A stretch of 64,000 nucleotides of DNA from Bartonella sp. AR 15-3 (GCF_002022445.1 NZ_MUYE01000001.1:434001-498000), one strand, 5' to 3'. Shown: positions 10,625 through 21,379, numbered from the stretch's first letter. Translations and numbers: made by a program. Notes: a model not told the origin generated them from the sequence alone.

Positions 10625-10647
10625 CGGGTGTATCAAAGATACAGCCG
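10625..10647 (+). promoter_or_regulatory. Hairpin in the rpsQ-rplN gap
   Basis: cgggtgtatc, loop aaa, then gatacagccg forms a 10-position stem with a single G-G mismatch. It is the only strong structure in this 147-base interval. No T run follows, so it is not a classical terminator. It may mark the S10/spc boundary as a regulatory or processing site. Confidence 0.4.
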
Positions 10648-10678
10648 GAGGTCGGTGTTTAAGAAAAGGTGACCATTC

Positions 10679-11047
10679 ATGATTCAGATGCAAACAAACC
10701 TCGATGTTGCAGATAATTCTGGTGCGCGTCGTGTCATGTGCATCAAAGTGTTAGGCGGTTCAAAGCGGAAGTATGCTTTGGTTGGCGACATCATTGTTGT
10801 TTCAGTTAAGGACGCTATTCCTCGTGGGCGTGTAAAAAAAGGAGATGTGATGAAAGCTGTAGTGGTTCGTACTGCCAAAGATATTCGTCGTGTGGATGGT
10901 AGCGTAATTCGTTTTGACAGAAATGCGGCTGTTTTAGTTGACAATAAGAAAGAGCCGATTGGTACGCGTATTTTTGGACCGGTTCCTCGAGAACTTCGTG
11001 GTAAAAACCATATGAAGATCATTTCTCTTGCTCCTGAAGTGTTGTAA
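10679..11047 (+). CDS. rplN: 50S ribosomal protein L14
   Basis: A 122-residue L14, an interface protein that forms intersubunit bridge B8 and is the target of the silencing factor RsfS. It starts [19 protein letters not shown] and ends with the [13 protein letters not shown] segment. Standard length. It is the first gene of the spc cluster, preceded by AAGGTGA. Confidence 0.97.
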   Translation: MIQMQTNLDVADNSGARRVMCIKVLGGSKRKYALVGDIIVVSVKDAIPRGRVKKGDVMKAVVVRTAKDIRRVDGSVIRFDRNAAVLVDNKKEPIGTRIFGPVPRELRGKNHMKIISLAPEVL

Positions 11048-11059
11048 GGAGTGAATGTT

Positions 11060-11374
11060 ATGCAAAAGATTCGAAAAGGTGATAAAGTAATTGTCTTGTC
11101 CGGTAAGGATAAAGGGTGTAAGGGTGAAGTCATCAAGGTGAACCCGAAGGAAAATAATGCTCTTGTTTTTGGGCTTAATCTCGTTAAACGTCATCAACGT
11201 CAAACGCAGAAACAAGAGGCTGGGATTATTTCTAAAGAAGCTCCTATTCATTTGTCTAATTTGGCGCTTTCTGATCCTAGAGATGGTAAGCCTACTCGTG
11301 TAGGCTTCCGTTTGAATGCGGATGGTGATAAGGTTCGTTTTGCCAAGCGTTCAGGAGAAACAATTAATGGCTGA
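11060..11374 (+). CDS. rplX: 50S ribosomal protein L24
   Basis: A 104-residue KOW-domain protein that initiates 50S assembly. It has [19 protein letters not shown] and a conserved NLVKRH. The ATG at 11060 is preferred over an in-frame GTG at 11051 because AAGGAG lies at the right distance in front of 11060. The 3' end overlaps rplE by 8 bases. Confidence 0.95.
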   Translation: MQKIRKGDKVIVLSGKDKGCKGEVIKVNPKENNALVFGLNLVKRHQRQTQKQEAGIISKEAPIHLSNLALSDPRDGKPTRVGFRLNADGDKVRFAKRSGETING

Positions 11375-11924
11375 GAGAAAACAAAAGCCGCGTATGAAGA
11401 CGCATTATTTTGAAGTAGTTCGTAAAATACTTCAAGAAAAGTTTAATTATAAAAATGAAATGCAAATCCCCCGTGTTGATAAGATTGTGATTAATATGGG
11501 GATTGGTGAGGCGACAGCTGATTCAAAAAAACCATCTATTGTAGCTGGAGATTTGGCATTGATAACGGGGCAAAAAGCTGTTGTTACCTATGCACGCAAT
11601 TCTATTGCAACCTTTAAAGTACGTGAAGGGATGCCGCTTGGAGCTAAAGTAACACTACGTAAAGATCGTATGTTTGAGTTTTTGGATCGTCTCGTTACAA
11701 TTGCACTTCCACGGATTCGTGATTTTCGTGGTTTGAATCCAAAGAGTTTTGATAGTCGTGGCAATTTTGCTATGGGTATTAAAGAGCATATTGTATTTCC
11801 AGAAATTAACTACGATAAAGTTGATCAGATTTGGGGTATGGATATTATTGTTTGTACAACAGCGAAAACGGATGATGAAGCGCGTGAGTTATTGCGTGCT
11901 TTTAATTTTCCATTTCGTTCGTAA
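11367..11924 (+). CDS. rplE: 50S ribosomal protein L5
   Basis: A 185-residue L5 that binds 5S rRNA and contacts P-site tRNA. It has [11 protein letters not shown], the [21 protein letters not shown]-type region (seen in parts) and [14 protein letters not shown]. The ATG at 11367 fits the family; earlier in-frame starts lie deep inside rplX. The 8-base overlap with rplX suggests coupling. Confidence 0.96.
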   Translation: MAERKQKPRMKTHYFEVVRKILQEKFNYKNEMQIPRVDKIVINMGIGEATADSKKPSIVAGDLALITGQKAVVTYARNSIATFKVREGMPLGAKVTLRKDRMFEFLDRLVTIALPRIRDFRGLNPKSFDSRGNFAMGIKEHIVFPEINYDKVDQIWGMDIIVCTTAKTDDEARELLRAFNFPFRS

Positions 11925-11948
11925 CGGCAAATATAGTGAGGTGAAATT

Positions 11949-12254
11949 ATGGCCAAAGTGAGTGCCGTTGAAAAAAATAAACGTCGTGAAAGGATGGTAA
12001 AGCGTTATGCTGCACGTCGTGCGCGTTTAAAAGCAATAGTGATGAATCAGGAAATTTTGCTTGAAGAGCGTTTTAAAGCTTCTATTCAGCTGGCAGGTTT
12101 GCCTCGTAATTCTGCAAAAGTTCGTATTCGTAACCGTTGTGAAGTTTCGGGTCGTCCGCGTGCTTATTATCGTAAGTTGAAGATGTCACGGATTGCATTA
12201 CGTAATCTTGGATCTTTGGGATATATTCCCGGAATTGTTAAATCTAGCTGGTAA
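11949..12254 (+). CDS. rpsN: 30S ribosomal protein S14, zinc-independent form
   Basis: A 101-residue S14 with only one cysteine, so it is the long, non-zinc type. The C terminus carries RNRCEVSGRPRAYYRK and the SLGYIPGIVKSSW end. It assembles in the 30S head near S3 and S10. It is in standard order between rplE and rpsH. Confidence 0.97.
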   Translation: MAKVSAVEKNKRRERMVKRYAARRARLKAIVMNQEILLEERFKASIQLAGLPRNSAKVRIRNRCEVSGRPRAYYRKLKMSRIALRNLGSLGYIPGIVKSSW

Positions 12255-12268
12255 GGGGAGTTTATTAG

Positions 12269-12667
12269 ATGTCTATGTCAGATCCTCTTGGTGATATGTT
12301 GACTCGTATCCGGAATGCGCTTGGTCGTAAAAAAGGAAAGGTCATCACCCCTGCGTCTAAACTTCGTGCAGGGGTTCTTGATGTTCTAAAATTAGAAGGC
12401 TATATTCGCGGGTATAATCAGGTTGATATCGGGAATGGAAAATCTTCAATTGAAATTGAGCTAAAATATTTTGAAGGTTCAACTGTTATTCGTGAAATTT
12501 CGCGTGTTTCAAAGCCAGGTCGTCGTGTTTATGTTTCTGCTAAAGTTATTCCTCCAGTGGCGAATGGTCTTGGTATTTCAATTTTATCAACTCCCAATGG
12601 GGTGATGGCCGATCATGAGGCGCGTAAACAAAATGTTGGTGGAGAACTTCTCTGTCGTGTTTTCTAA
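12269..12667 (+). CDS. rpsH: 30S ribosomal protein S8
   Basis: A 132-residue S8, a central-domain 16S rRNA binder. It starts [15 protein letters not shown] after two extra residues (MS) and ends GGELLCRVF. In E. coli S8 represses the spc operon through an rplE-region mRNA mimic; no such mimic is evident here. A strong AAGGGGAG site precedes the start. Confidence 0.97.
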   Translation: MSMSDPLGDMLTRIRNALGRKKGKVITPASKLRAGVLDVLKLEGYIRGYNQVDIGNGKSSIEIELKYFEGSTVIREISRVSKPGRRVYVSAKVIPPVANGLGISILSTPNGVMADHEARKQNVGGELLCRVF

Positions 12668-12704
12668 TTAATTTAAAGGAAATAGAAGAAAAGCAGGTTA
12701 GACA

Positions 12705-13238
12705 ATGTCTCGTATTGGAAAAAAACCCATTTCGGTTCCTTCTGGAATTACTGCTGTCGTTGATGGTCAGTTAGTTAAGGCGAAAGGTCCGAAAGGTGAG
12801 TTGAGTTATGTCGTTAATGATGAAGTTTTAGTTAAGCTTGAGGGAAATGTTGTATTAGTAGAACCACGTGATCAATCAAAGGGTGCTCGCTCTAAATGGG
12901 GTATGTCGCGTTCGATGATTGAAAATATTTTTTGTGGTGTAAAAGATGGTTTTGAAAAAAAACTTGAAATTAATGGTGTTGGTTATCGTGCTGCTTTGCA
13001 GGGTAAAGATATTCAGTTATCATTAGGTTTTTCTCATGATGTTATTTATAAAGTACCATCTGATGTTACTGTAACACTTCCTAAACCGACAGAAATTATT
13101 GTTTTCGGGATTGATAAACAGAAAGTTGGACAAGTAGCAGCAGAAATTCGCGAATATCGTACACCTGAGCCTTATAAGGGTAAAGGTGTTAAGTATGCAG
13201 ATGAGCATATTGTGCGTAAAGAAGGTAAAAAGAAATAA
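12705..13238 (+). CDS. rplF: 50S ribosomal protein L6
   Basis: A 177-residue L6 at the GTPase-associated region next to the sarcin-ricin loop. It has [35 protein letters not shown]-type core (read in parts) and the C-terminal [14 protein letters not shown] signature. Length is standard. Confidence 0.97.
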   Translation: MSRIGKKPISVPSGITAVVDGQLVKAKGPKGELSYVVNDEVLVKLEGNVVLVEPRDQSKGARSKWGMSRSMIENIFCGVKDGFEKKLEINGVGYRAALQGKDIQLSLGFSHDVIYKVPSDVTVTLPKPTEIIVFGIDKQKVGQVAAEIREYRTPEPYKGKGVKYADEHIVRKEGKKK

Positions 13239-13250
13239 GGATTTCATGAC

Positions 13251-13613
13251 ATGGTTTCTTCTAAGGGAATTGTCCAACGTAGAGCCCAACGTGTTCGTCG
13301 TCGAATTAAAGCGGTTGCTGATGGTCGTCTGCGGCTTAGTGTTTATCGCTCAAATCAGAATATTTATGCTCAAATTATTGATGATAAAAGTGGACGTACT
13401 CTTGTTTCTGCATGTACTCTTGAAAAGAATTTGAAAAACTCTTTAAAAAGTGGTGCTGATAAAGAAGCTGCTTTTGTCGTTGGTAAGTTAATTGCTGAGC
13501 GTGCGAAAGAAGTTGGTGTTAAGGAAGTTGTTTTTGATCGTGGACCATATGTTTATCATGGTAGAATAAAGGCTTTGGCTGAAGCTGCTCGTGAGGGTGG
13601 TTTAAACTTTTAA
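13251..13613 (+). CDS. rplR: 50S ribosomal protein L18
   Basis: A 120-residue L18 that brings 5S rRNA into the 50S subunit with L5. It contains [20 protein letters not shown] and the C-terminal [20 protein letters not shown]. It starts 12 bases after rplF. The following 115 bases before rpsE contain no gene. Confidence 0.97.
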   Translation: MVSSKGIVQRRAQRVRRRIKAVADGRLRLSVYRSNQNIYAQIIDDKSGRTLVSACTLEKNLKNSLKSGADKEAAFVVGKLIAERAKEVGVKEVVFDRGPYVYHGRIKALAEAAREGGLNF

Positions 13614-13728
13614 AGTATATTGCTTAGAAAGCTTAGTAAGGAGATCTTTAGGATATTTCGTGTGAGTTCCTTTGGTTTTGTGCTAAGGCTTTGTTAGCGT
13701 GCTTCCGGAAAAGAAAAAGGAATGAGGA

Positions 13729-14277
13729 ATGGCACAAAAAGAGCGTAGTGATCGGGATGAGCGTAATAGTGAGTTTATTGATAGGCTTGTTCATATTAAT
13801 CGTGTTTCTAAAGTTGTGAAGGGTGGTCGGCGTTTTGGTTTTGCTGCTCTTGTTGTTGTTGGAGATCAAAAGGGGCGTGTTGGTTTTGGTCATGGTAAAG
13901 CGCGTGAGGTACCTGAGGCGGTTCGTAAGGCTACAGAGTCTGCAAAACGTGAAATGATTTATGTACCACTTCGGTCTGGGCGTACATTACATCATGATGT
14001 TGAAGGTCGTCATGGGGCTGGTTATGTTTTGTTGCGTGCGGCTTCTGCTGGTACTGGTATTATTGCTGGTGGGCCAATGCGTGCCATTTTTGAGACACTT
14101 GGTATGCAAGATATTGTTGCAAAATCATTAGGTTCGTCAAATCCCTATAATATGGTGCGTGCGACTTTTGATGCATTAAAGCACCAGGTACATCCTAAAA
14201 ATATCGCGGCACAGCGAGGCATTAAATATTCAGTGTTGCAGGCGCGCCGTCAAAATTTGATTGGTTCGGAAGAATAG
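13729..14277 (+). CDS. rpsE: 30S ribosomal protein S5
   Basis: A 182-residue S5 with the double-stranded-RNA-binding-like N-terminal domain. It has [20 protein letters not shown] and [17 protein letters not shown]. It acts in decoding accuracy together with S4 and S12. The spectinomycin-related loop region reads as conserved. The start has GAGGA just upstream. Confidence 0.97.
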   Translation: MAQKERSDRDERNSEFIDRLVHINRVSKVVKGGRRFGFAALVVVGDQKGRVGFGHGKAREVPEAVRKATESAKREMIYVPLRSGRTLHHDVEGRHGAGYVLLRAASAGTGIIAGGPMRAIFETLGMQDIVAKSLGSSNPYNMVRATFDALKHQVHPKNIAAQRGIKYSVLQARRQNLIGSEE

Positions 14278-14307
14278 TATCTAGCCTTGTTGAAAAGGGA
14301 ATTAAAA

Positions 14308-14514
14308 ATGATTCAAAAAAAACCTCAGATTAGCAAGACTATAACAATAGAGCAAATTAGAAGTTCGATTCGGAAGCCGCAGGTGCAATGTGCAACGTTA
14401 AAGGGGCTTGGATTAAATAAAATGCATCGCCGTCGTATTTTAGAAGATACGCCTTGTGTGCGAGGTATGATTGCTAAAATTCAGCATCTTGTTCGAGTTA
14501 TAGATGAAAATTGA
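14308..14514 (+). CDS. rpmD: 50S ribosomal protein L30
   Basis: A 68-residue L30 with [12 protein letters not shown] and [20 protein letters not shown]. The ATG at 14308 is chosen over an in-frame TTG at 14287, which would add seven residues not typical of the family. It ends just before the rplO leader and lies 20 bases upstream of the rplO start. Confidence 0.94.
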   Translation: MIQKKPQISKTITIEQIRSSIRKPQVQCATLKGLGLNKMHRRRILEDTPCVRGMIAKIQHLVRVIDEN

Positions 14515-14534
14515 AAGTTGCAGGAGTATATAAA

Positions 14535-15001
14535 ATGAAGCTCAATGAATTACGTGATCGTGGGGGCGCAAGAAAGAGCCGTAAACGTATTGGGCGTGGT
14601 ATCGGTTCTGGTACTGGTAAAACTGGTGGTTGTGGTGTTAAAGGTCAGAAGTCACGTTCTGGTGTGTCTCTTAATGGTTTTGAAGGAGGGCAAATGCCTA
14701 TCTATCGCCGTTTACCGAAGCGTGGATTTAAGAATTTGTTTTCTAAAGCTTACAATGAGGTTTCATTAGGTCGTATTCAATTAGCAGTTGATGTAGGTAA
14801 ATTGGATATTAAGAAATCAGTTGATGTTGTTACATTAAAAGAGGCTGGTATCATTCGTCGGGCAAAAGATGGTGTGCGTCTTCTTTCCGATGGAGAGTTA
14901 AAAGCTAAGATTACATTTAATGTTTCAGGCGCTTCTGAAATGGCTCGTAAAAAATTGAAAAGGTTGGTGGTCAGGTTAATTTTTGCAAGGCTACTCAGTG
15001 A
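14535..15001 (+). CDS. rplO: 50S ribosomal protein L15, one-base frameshift near the 3' end
   Basis: L15 starts [18 protein letters not shown] at 14535, with the glycine-rich [13 protein letters not shown] region and the [12 protein letters not shown] motif intact. Near the end, an A run at 14949-14954 has six bases. With seven, the frame would continue [13 protein letters not shown] and stop at 15001, giving about 155 residues, the family length. As written, the frame instead runs to 15050 through unrelated sequence. An essential gene with a homopolymer shortfall is more likely misread than broken. Confidence 0.88.
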
Positions 15002-15130
15002 TTATTGTGGCATAAATAATACTGCGGAGTGCGCACTTCTCTTTTATTGATTATTCATCAAGAAATATTGAGTCTTAAAAAAATATGCTTATTTAAGTTA
15101 GAAATTTGGCCTATAAACTGGAGAAAATTT

Positions 15131-16476
15131 ATGGCATCGGCTGCAGAGCAATTGGTTTCCAATATGAATTTTGGCGCTTTTTCGCGTGCAACTGAATTAA
15201 AAAAACGTATTTGGTTTACTTTGGCTGCACTCCTTATATATCGTTTTGGTACTTATATTTCTTTACCTGGCATTAATATTGATGTTTTACGACAAACATT
15301 TGAACATCACGCATCTGGTGTATTAGGACTGTTTAATATGTTTGCTGGGGTGCCGTTGGACGTATGGCAATTTTTGCGTTAGGTATAATGCCTTATATAT
15401 CAGCGTCAATTATTGTACAGTTGTTAACATCTATTGTTCCTTCATTAGAAGCGCTCAAAAAAGAGGGAGAATTAGGCCGTAAGATTATCAATCAATATAC
15501 TCGTTATATGACAGTTATATTGGCAATTTTACAAGCTTTTGGTATCGCAGTTGCGCTTGAAACTGGTATAGGAACGGGTCTTCAAATAGTTATAGAACCA
15601 GGTATAATATTTCGTATTACGGCGGTTATTTCATTAGTTGGTGGAACAATATTCTTAATGTGGCTTGGTGAACAGATTACGTCACGTGGCATTGGTAATG
15701 GAGTTTCACTAATTATTTTTACAGGTATTGTAGCAAATTTCCCTTCTACTTTTGCTCAACTTTTAACTGCTCATAGTCAGGCTGATTTATCAACTTTTTT
15801 ATTAATCGGAATTGTTGTTATTGCTGTTTTTATTATTGGTGTTATTGTTTTTGTAGAGCGTGCACAAAGGAGGATTATTATTCAGTATCCGAAGCGTCAA
15901 GTTGGAAACCAGATGTTTCAAGGTGATATGTCTCATTTTCCTTTGAAGTTAAATACTGCTGGTGTTATTCCTCCAATTTTTGCTTCATCTTTATTATTGT
16001 TACCTGCAACCATTAATAATTTTTCTGATAAAATGCCACAATGGGTTCAAACTATTTCTTTTTTTCTTGGTCATGGACAACCACTTTATATGATTGTTTA
16101 CGCTGCTTTGATGGCGTTTTTTTGCTTTTTCTATACAGCTATTGTATTTAGCTCGAGTGATACAGCAGAACAATTAAAAAGGCACTCTGGCTTTATTCCA
16201 GGGATTCGCCCTGGTGAGCGTACAGCTGAGTATATTGATTATGTTTTAACGCGTATTACTGTTGTTGGAGCTGTTTATATTATTTTGATTTGTTTACTTC
16301 CTGAGTTTATTATATCAACATTGCATATTCCTTTTTATCTTGGTGGTACGTCTTTACTCATTGTTGTTACTGTTACACTTGATACAGTTGCTCAAATTCA
16401 GGGGAGCCTTGTTGCACACCAATATAAAGGATTGATTAAAAAATCAAAACTTCGTGGAGGTAGAAGAAAACGATGA
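15131..16476 (+). CDS. secY: Preprotein translocase subunit SecY, one-base frameshift
   Basis: SecY forms the membrane channel for secreted and inner-membrane proteins with SecE and SecG. It begins [14 protein letters not shown] at 15131. At 15347-15350 there are four Gs where five are needed: the expected [16 protein letters not shown] is interrupted, and the rest resumes in the next frame from about 15364 to 16476. The corrected length is 448 residues, normal for the family, with ten hydrophobic segments and the cytosolic GIRPGERT loop preserved. The stop overlaps adk by 4 bases. Confidence 0.92.
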
Positions 16477-17051
16477 GAGTGATTCTTTTAGGTCCTCCTG
16501 GAGCTGGCAAAGGTACACAAGCTAAAATACTTACAGATGAATATAATATTCCTCAGCTGTCCACAGGTGATATGCTGCGTGCAGTTATTATGAAAGAAAC
16601 AGAAGTTGGTAAAATAGCTAAAGCGATAATGGAATCTGGTTCTTTGGTACCTGATAATATTGTTAATCAAATTGTATCAGAGCGTATTAGTGAAAGTGAT
16701 TGCGCAGGTGGTTTTATATTGGATGGATATCCGCGGACCGTGGCACAAGCAGAGGCATTGCAGCGAATTTTAAAATCAAAAAATGAACAACTTGATGCGG
16801 TTATTGAGCTTATTGTTGATGAAGATGCGTTGATTGAGCGTATAAAAAAGCGTGTACAGGAAACAGTTGTTTCTGGTGAGCAGGTTCGTTCAGATGATAA
16901 TCCTGGTGCTTTTGCAAAACGATTAGTGGAATACCGCGAAAAAACAGCTCCCGTATCAAAGTTTTATTCGGATATTGGATTGCTAAAAACAGTTGATGGA
17001 ATGGCTGATGTTTCTGGTGTGTCACGCGCAATTAAAGAGCTTTTTAAATGA
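16473..17051 (+). CDS. adk: Adenylate kinase
   Basis: A 192-residue enzyme interconverting ATP plus AMP and two ADP. The P-loop [11 protein letters not shown] lies at residues 7-17, followed by LSTGDMLR and [10 protein letters not shown]. The LID region is short and lacks the zinc cysteines, the usual form in Rhizobiales. It starts with an ATGA overlap with secY, so it belongs to the spc transcript. Confidence 0.97.
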   Translation: MRVILLGPPGAGKGTQAKILTDEYNIPQLSTGDMLRAVIMKETEVGKIAKAIMESGSLVPDNIVNQIVSERISESDCAGGFILDGYPRTVAQAEALQRILKSKNEQLDAVIELIVDEDALIERIKKRVQETVVSGEQVRSDDNPGAFAKRLVEYREKTAPVSKFYSDIGLLKTVDGMADVSGVSRAIKELFK

Positions 17052-17233
17052 AGGACTCTATCAAAAATAAATTGAAAAGAGTTGACTTTTGTAATGAAAT
17101 CTATCAGAAATCAATTTGATTCATTTCAGTAGGAATAACGCGGTTCGGAACATGTTTGAACCAAAACCATTTTTTCTATAAAATGCTTTAAGTATTTTAT
17201 GGTAAACTGTTAACATACTCAAGGAGAATAGGC

Positions 17234-17602
17234 GTGGCCCGTATTGCTGGCGTCAATATCCCGACAAATAAGCGTGTAGTTATTGCACTTCAATATATCT
17301 ATGGGATTGGACAAAAATTTGCTCAGGAAATTATCGAGAGAGTTGGTATTCCTCTAGAGCGTCGTGTACATGAGCTTTCGGATGCGGAAGTTTTACAGAT
17401 TCGTGAGACAATAGACCAAAGTTATCAAGTTGAAGGAGATCTCCGTCGTGAAGTTGCGATGAGTGTGAAGCGTTTGATGGATCTTGGCTGTTATCGTGGT
17501 TTACGTCATCGTCGCTCTTTGCCTGTTCGTGGGCAGCGTACGCATACAAATGCACGTACACGTAAAGGTCCTGCTAAAGCAATTGCTGGTAAGAAGAAGT
17601 AA
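17234..17602 (+). CDS. rpsM: 30S ribosomal protein S13, GTG start
   Basis: A 122-residue S13 with the helix-two-turn-helix rRNA-binding region and the basic tail [21 protein letters not shown]-type end (read in parts). It reads [15 protein letters not shown], starting at GTG 17234 behind AAGGAG. It bridges the 30S head to the 50S subunit. A 182-base AT-rich gap separates it from adk and may hold a promoter, but I see no convincing hexamer pair. Confidence 0.96.
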   Translation: MARIAGVNIPTNKRVVIALQYIYGIGQKFAQEIIERVGIPLERRVHELSDAEVLQIRETIDQSYQVEGDLRREVAMSVKRLMDLGCYRGLRHRRSLPVRGQRTHTNARTRKGPAKAIAGKKK

Positions 17603-17735
17603 AAATCTTTAATTGCTTTAATTGATTGTGAAGGTTTTATTTTGGACATTTTGTTTTTGTTGAACTTTGAGACAAAAGCAAATAAGGTGGAGCTGCTGGT
17701 GTTACGGCAGTAGAGAGATCATTGAAAGGAAAGCT

Positions 17736-18125
17736 ATGGCCAAAGAAGCCACGCGTGTTCGCCGTCGCGAGCGTAAAAATGTTTCATCAGGTGTTGTACA
17801 TATCAATTCAACATTTAATAATACGATGATTACTATTACTGATCCTCAGGGACATACAATTGCATGGTCATCTGCTGGAGCTCAGGGATTTAAGGGATCA
17901 CGTAAATCCACGCCTTTTGCTGCACAGGTTGCAGCAGAGGATTGTGCTAAAAAAGCCCAAGAGCATGGTATGCGTTCATTGGAAGTTGAAGTTTGTGGTC
18001 CTGGAGCAGGTCGTGAATCCGCTTTACGTGCATTGCAATCTGTTGGCTTTTTAATTACTTCCATTCGTGATGTGACACCAATCCCTCATAATGGATGTCG
18101 TCCGCGTAAAAGACGGCGTGTTTAA
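17736..18125 (+). CDS. rpsK: 30S ribosomal protein S11
   Basis: A 129-residue S11 of the 30S platform at the E site. It has [41 protein letters not shown]-type region (in parts) and the C-terminal [16 protein letters not shown] signature. The start is the ATG at 17736 behind GAAAGGA; the longer in-frame extension to 17667 is unconserved. Confidence 0.97.
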   Translation: MAKEATRVRRRERKNVSSGVVHINSTFNNTMITITDPQGHTIAWSSAGAQGFKGSRKSTPFAAQVAAEDCAKKAQEHGMRSLEVEVCGPGAGRESALRALQSVGFLITSIRDVTPIPHNGCRPRKRRRV

Positions 18126-18145
18126 TTGGGTATTGTTTTTCATTG

Positions 18146-18161
18146 TCGGAGTTTCCTCCGA
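18146..18161 (+). promoter_or_regulatory. Perfect hairpin between rpsK and rpoA
   Basis: tcggag, loop tttc, then ctccga gives a perfect 6-bp stem with a tetraloop in the 94-base gap ahead of rpoA. No T run follows. It could be an RNA-processing or translational control site that sets the RpoA level relative to ribosomal proteins. Function is inferred only. Confidence 0.4.
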
Positions 18162-18219
18162 TGTTCACACTGGCCGTTGCGATTGAATGGTGACGGAACT
18201 AAAGAACAGGAATAAAAAT

Positions 18220-19233
18220 ATGATCCAGAAAAACTGGCAGGAATTAATTAAACCCAATAAAGTGGAGTTTCATGCGCATAATGATCCGAATATTGTAAGT
18301 GTAGTTGCAGAGCCTCTTGAACGTGGTTTTGGTTTGACATTAGGAAATGCATTGCGTCGTGTGTTGCTGTCATCACTTCGTGGCGCTGCAGTTACTGCTG
18401 TACAAATTGATAGTATTTTACATGAATTCTCGTCAATCCCAGGTGTTCGTGAAGATGTTACAGATATTATTTTAAATATCAAAGAGATTGCGATACGTAT
18501 GGAAGAGGAGGGACCTAAGCGGGTTATTCTCTGTAAAGAAGGGCCTGGTGTAGTTAAAGCTGGGGATATACAAACAATTGGAGATATGGCAATACTTAAT
18601 CCGGAGCATGTTATTTGCACATTGGATGAAGACGTAGAAGTTCGCATGGAACTTATTGTCAATACAGGGAAGGGTTATGTTCCAGCGGAACGAAATTGTA
18701 CTAATGATACACCAATAGGTCTCATTCCTGTTGATAGCCTTTATTCACCAGTTCGTAAAGTATCTTATAAAGTAGAGAATACACGTGAAGGACAGATTCT
18801 GGATTATGATAAATTGACATTAACAGTTGAAACTAATGGTGCTGTTAACGGTGAAGATGCAATTGCTTTTGCAGCGCGTATTCTTCAGGATCAGTTATTG
18901 GTATTTGTTAATTTTGAAGAACCACAAAAAGAATTGATTGAAGAGCCGGATCCTGAGCTTTCTTTTAATCCGGCTTTGCTCAAAAAGGTAGATGAATTAG
19001 AACTTTCAGTGCGTTCAGCAAATTGTCTTAAAAATGATAATATTGTTTATATTGGTGATCTTATCCAAAAAACGGAAGCTGAAATGCTTCGGACACCAAA
19101 CTTTGGACGAAAATCATTGAATGAAATTAAGGAAGTTCTCGCATGTATGGGGCTCCATCTTGGAATGGAAATTCCTGCGTGGCCTCCTGAAAACATTGAT
19201 GATCTTGCTAAACGTTATGAAGATCAGTATTAA
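18220..19233 (+). CDS. rpoA: DNA-directed RNA polymerase subunit alpha
   Basis: A 337-residue alpha subunit. The N-terminal domain, with [18 protein letters not shown], dimerises to seed polymerase assembly. After an acidic linker, the C-terminal domain, with [15 protein letters not shown] and [14 protein letters not shown], contacts UP elements and activators. The ATG at 18220 follows AGGAATAAAAAT and matches the family start; an upstream in-frame start at 18187 adds 11 unconserved residues. It lies between rpsK and rplQ in the alpha operon. Confidence 0.98.
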   Translation: MIQKNWQELIKPNKVEFHAHNDPNIVSVVAEPLERGFGLTLGNALRRVLLSSLRGAAVTAVQIDSILHEFSSIPGVREDVTDIILNIKEIAIRMEEEGPKRVILCKEGPGVVKAGDIQTIGDMAILNPEHVICTLDEDVEVRMELIVNTGKGYVPAERNCTNDTPIGLIPVDSLYSPVRKVSYKVENTREGQILDYDKLTLTVETNGAVNGEDAIAFAARILQDQLLVFVNFEEPQKELIEEPDPELSFNPALLKKVDELELSVRSANCLKNDNIVYIGDLIQKTEAEMLRTPNFGRKSLNEIKEVLACMGLHLGMEIPAWPPENIDDLAKRYEDQY

Positions 19234-19256
19234 ATTAAAATTGAAGGAGAAGGCTT

Positions 19257-19685
19257 ATGCGCCACAGTAAATCAGGTCGCAAGCTGAACCGAACGGCTAG
19301 TCATCGTAAAGCAATGTTTGCAAATATGGCGGCTTCGCTTATTGAGCACGAGCAGATTATGACGACGCTTCCAAAGGCTAAAGAAATTCGTCCTATTGTT
19401 GAAAAATTAGTTACGCTTGGTAAGCGTGGAGATTTGCATGCACGTCGGCAAGCGATTTCAGCTCTTCGTGATGCGAAACATGTTGCAAAATTGTTTGATA
19501 CGTTAGCTGCACGTTATGTATCACGTAAAGGTGGTTATTTGCGTATTATGAAGGCAGGTTTTCGCACGGGTGATAATGCTCCTATGGCAGTTATTGAGTT
19601 CGTTGATCGCGATGTTGACGCAAAAGGTTCTGTTGATCATGCACGCGTGGAAGCAACAACTGTTAAAGAGGAAGCTACTTCATAA
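19257..19685 (+). CDS. rplQ: 50S ribosomal protein L17
   Basis: A 142-residue L17 at the tunnel exit. It starts [20 protein letters not shown], a strongly conserved N terminus, and contains [20 protein letters not shown]. The short acidic tail is typical of alphaproteobacteria. It is the last gene of the block and is followed closely by an intrinsic terminator. Confidence 0.97.
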   Translation: MRHSKSGRKLNRTASHRKAMFANMAASLIEHEQIMTTLPKAKEIRPIVEKLVTLGKRGDLHARRQAISALRDAKHVAKLFDTLAARYVSRKGGYLRIMKAGFRTGDNAPMAVIEFVDRDVDAKGSVDHARVEATTVKEEATS

Positions 19686-19711
19686 AAGGAGCAATTTTTT
19701 ATTAGGTTTTT

Positions 19712-19742
19712 AAAAACCGTCTTTTAAAGGCGGTTTTTTTTA
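19712..19742 (+). terminator. Intrinsic terminator of the ribosomal block
   Basis: aaaaccg...cggttttttttt: a stem of about eight pairs (including aaccgtc/ggcggtt with wobble) followed by a run of eight Ts, 27 bases after the rplQ stop. This is the clearest rho-independent terminator in the window and marks the end of the transcript that begins at rpsL. Confidence 0.85.
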
Positions 19743-19975
19743 TTAAATTTTAAGAGCGGTTTTTTATTAAAATTGTAGGGCTAATTTTTCCAATATATAA
19801 AAGGAGAGGGGAGATCTCTATTCATTGAGTTGTTTAATTTATATATTGTTTGTTGTTTAGATAAGTTTTTTGTGCCTAACTCATCAGTTATTTAGTGATG
19901 ATTATCGGTTTTCAAGGTAAGTAGGAGGGCTTCTTATCTTATGAAGTAAGCCTTTAGTTTATGAAGGAGCTAATA

Positions 19976-21370
19976 ATGAAATATTCTATTTTAATGGGAC
20001 TTTTTTTTATGATTATGGCACAAACAACGTTTCATTATGCGAATGCTCAAATTCCACAAAAACAATCAGATATTACTTTTTCATTTGCTCCTTTAGTTAA
20101 AAAGACTGTTCCATCTGTTGTGAATATTTATGCTGCACGGAAAATTAGAGTGCGTTCGCCTTTTGAGGGAGATCCATTTTTTGAACAATTTTTTGGTCGT
20201 TATCAAGGTAAGCGGTCTTTGCGTACTCAGGCATCATTAGGATCTGGAGTGATTGTTGATACACGTGGTTTGATCGTTACTAGTTACCATGTCATTAAGG
20301 ATGCTAGCGAAATTAAAGTTGCTTTTTCTGATGGCCGGGAATTTGAAAGTACAGTTATATTAAAGGATGAAACAACTGATATTGCAGTACTTGAAATTAA
20401 TTCGAAAGGTTCTCAATTTCCTGTTCTTCCTTTAGGGGATTCTGATACAGTGGAAGTTGGAGATCTTGTTCTAGCGATTGGTAATCCTTTTGGTGTTGGG
20501 CAGACAGTTACAAGCGGTATTGTTTCAGCACAAGCGCGTACGCGTATAGGTATTTCTGATTTTGATTTTTTCATTCAAACAGATGCTGCTATTAATCCAG
20601 GTAATTCTGGTGGGGCTTTAATTGATATGAAAGGTCAATTAATAGGGATTAATACGGCTATTTATTCACGTTCAGGTGGTTCTGTAGGGATTGGTTTTGC
20701 TATTCCAGTTAATCTTATTAAAGTTGTTCTTGATACAGTTAAGCGTGGTGGAAAGTTTTTTGTGCCGCCTTATATTGGAGCATCTTTTCAAAGTATTACA
20801 CCTGATATTGCAGGTGGTTTAGGTTTAGAACATTCGCATGGTGCTCTCATTATTGAAATTATCAAAGGTGGTCCCGCTGAGAAAGCTGGTTTAAAAGTAG
20901 GTGATGTTATTTTGAGTGTGCAAGGGATGCAAATTGAGAGTCCAGATAGTCTTGGATATCGTTTGATGACAACTAGGATTGGGCAGGGCCTTGTTTTAGA
21001 ATATTTACGGGATGGAAAAATTTTTAAAACAGAAATAACTGTATTATCAACACCAGAGTCTGCGTTTGTAAAATCTGAAAAAATTGTAGGAGAAAACCCT
21101 CTTTCTGGCGCTGAAGTATTAGATTTAACGCAGTACAATAGTCGACGATTTCATCTTCCTGTTACTGCGAAAGGTGTGATAATTACCAATGTTGACCAAA
21201 TAAGTAACGCTGCGGGTATTTTTCGTCCTGGAGATATTTTGCATACTGTTAATGGCCATAAAATTCAAACTGTGAGTCAATTGAAAAAAGTGCTTACGCA
21301 AAAATACTCACATATTTGGGAACTAGAATATGAGCGCAATGGTGTACATATTCGTCAATTGATTCGTTGA
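19976..21370 (+). CDS. htrA: Periplasmic serine protease HtrA/DegP family
   Basis: A protein of about 464 residues with a signal peptide (hydrophobic stretch then ANAQIPQ), a trypsin-like domain with catalytic His about 105 (TSYHVIKD), Asp about 135 (DIAVLEI) and Ser about 211 (NPGNSGGAL), and two C-terminal PDZ-like domains. It degrades or refolds misfolded envelope proteins. The ATG at 19976 is preferred because GAAGGAG sits just upstream; an in-frame ATG at 19961 is possible. It stands alone behind a 290-base AT-rich region. Other Do-family paralogues are the alternative call. Confidence 0.92.
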   Translation: MKYSILMGLFFMIMAQTTFHYANAQIPQKQSDITFSFAPLVKKTVPSVVNIYAARKIRVRSPFEGDPFFEQFFGRYQGKRSLRTQASLGSGVIVDTRGLIVTSYHVIKDASEIKVAFSDGREFESTVILKDETTDIAVLEINSKGSQFPVLPLGDSDTVEVGDLVLAIGNPFGVGQTVTSGIVSAQARTRIGISDFDFFIQTDAAINPGNSGGALIDMKGQLIGINTAIYSRSGGSVGIGFAIPVNLIKVVLDTVKRGGKFFVPPYIGASFQSITPDIAGGLGLEHSHGALIIEIIKGGPAEKAGLKVGDVILSVQGMQIESPDSLGYRLMTTRIGQGLVLEYLRDGKIFKTEITVLSTPESAFVKSEKIVGENPLSGAEVLDLTQYNSRRFHLPVTAKGVIITNVDQISNAAGIFRPGDILHTVNGHKIQTVSQLKKVLTQKYSHIWELEYERNGVHIRQLIR

Positions 21371-21379
21371 GGATTTTAT

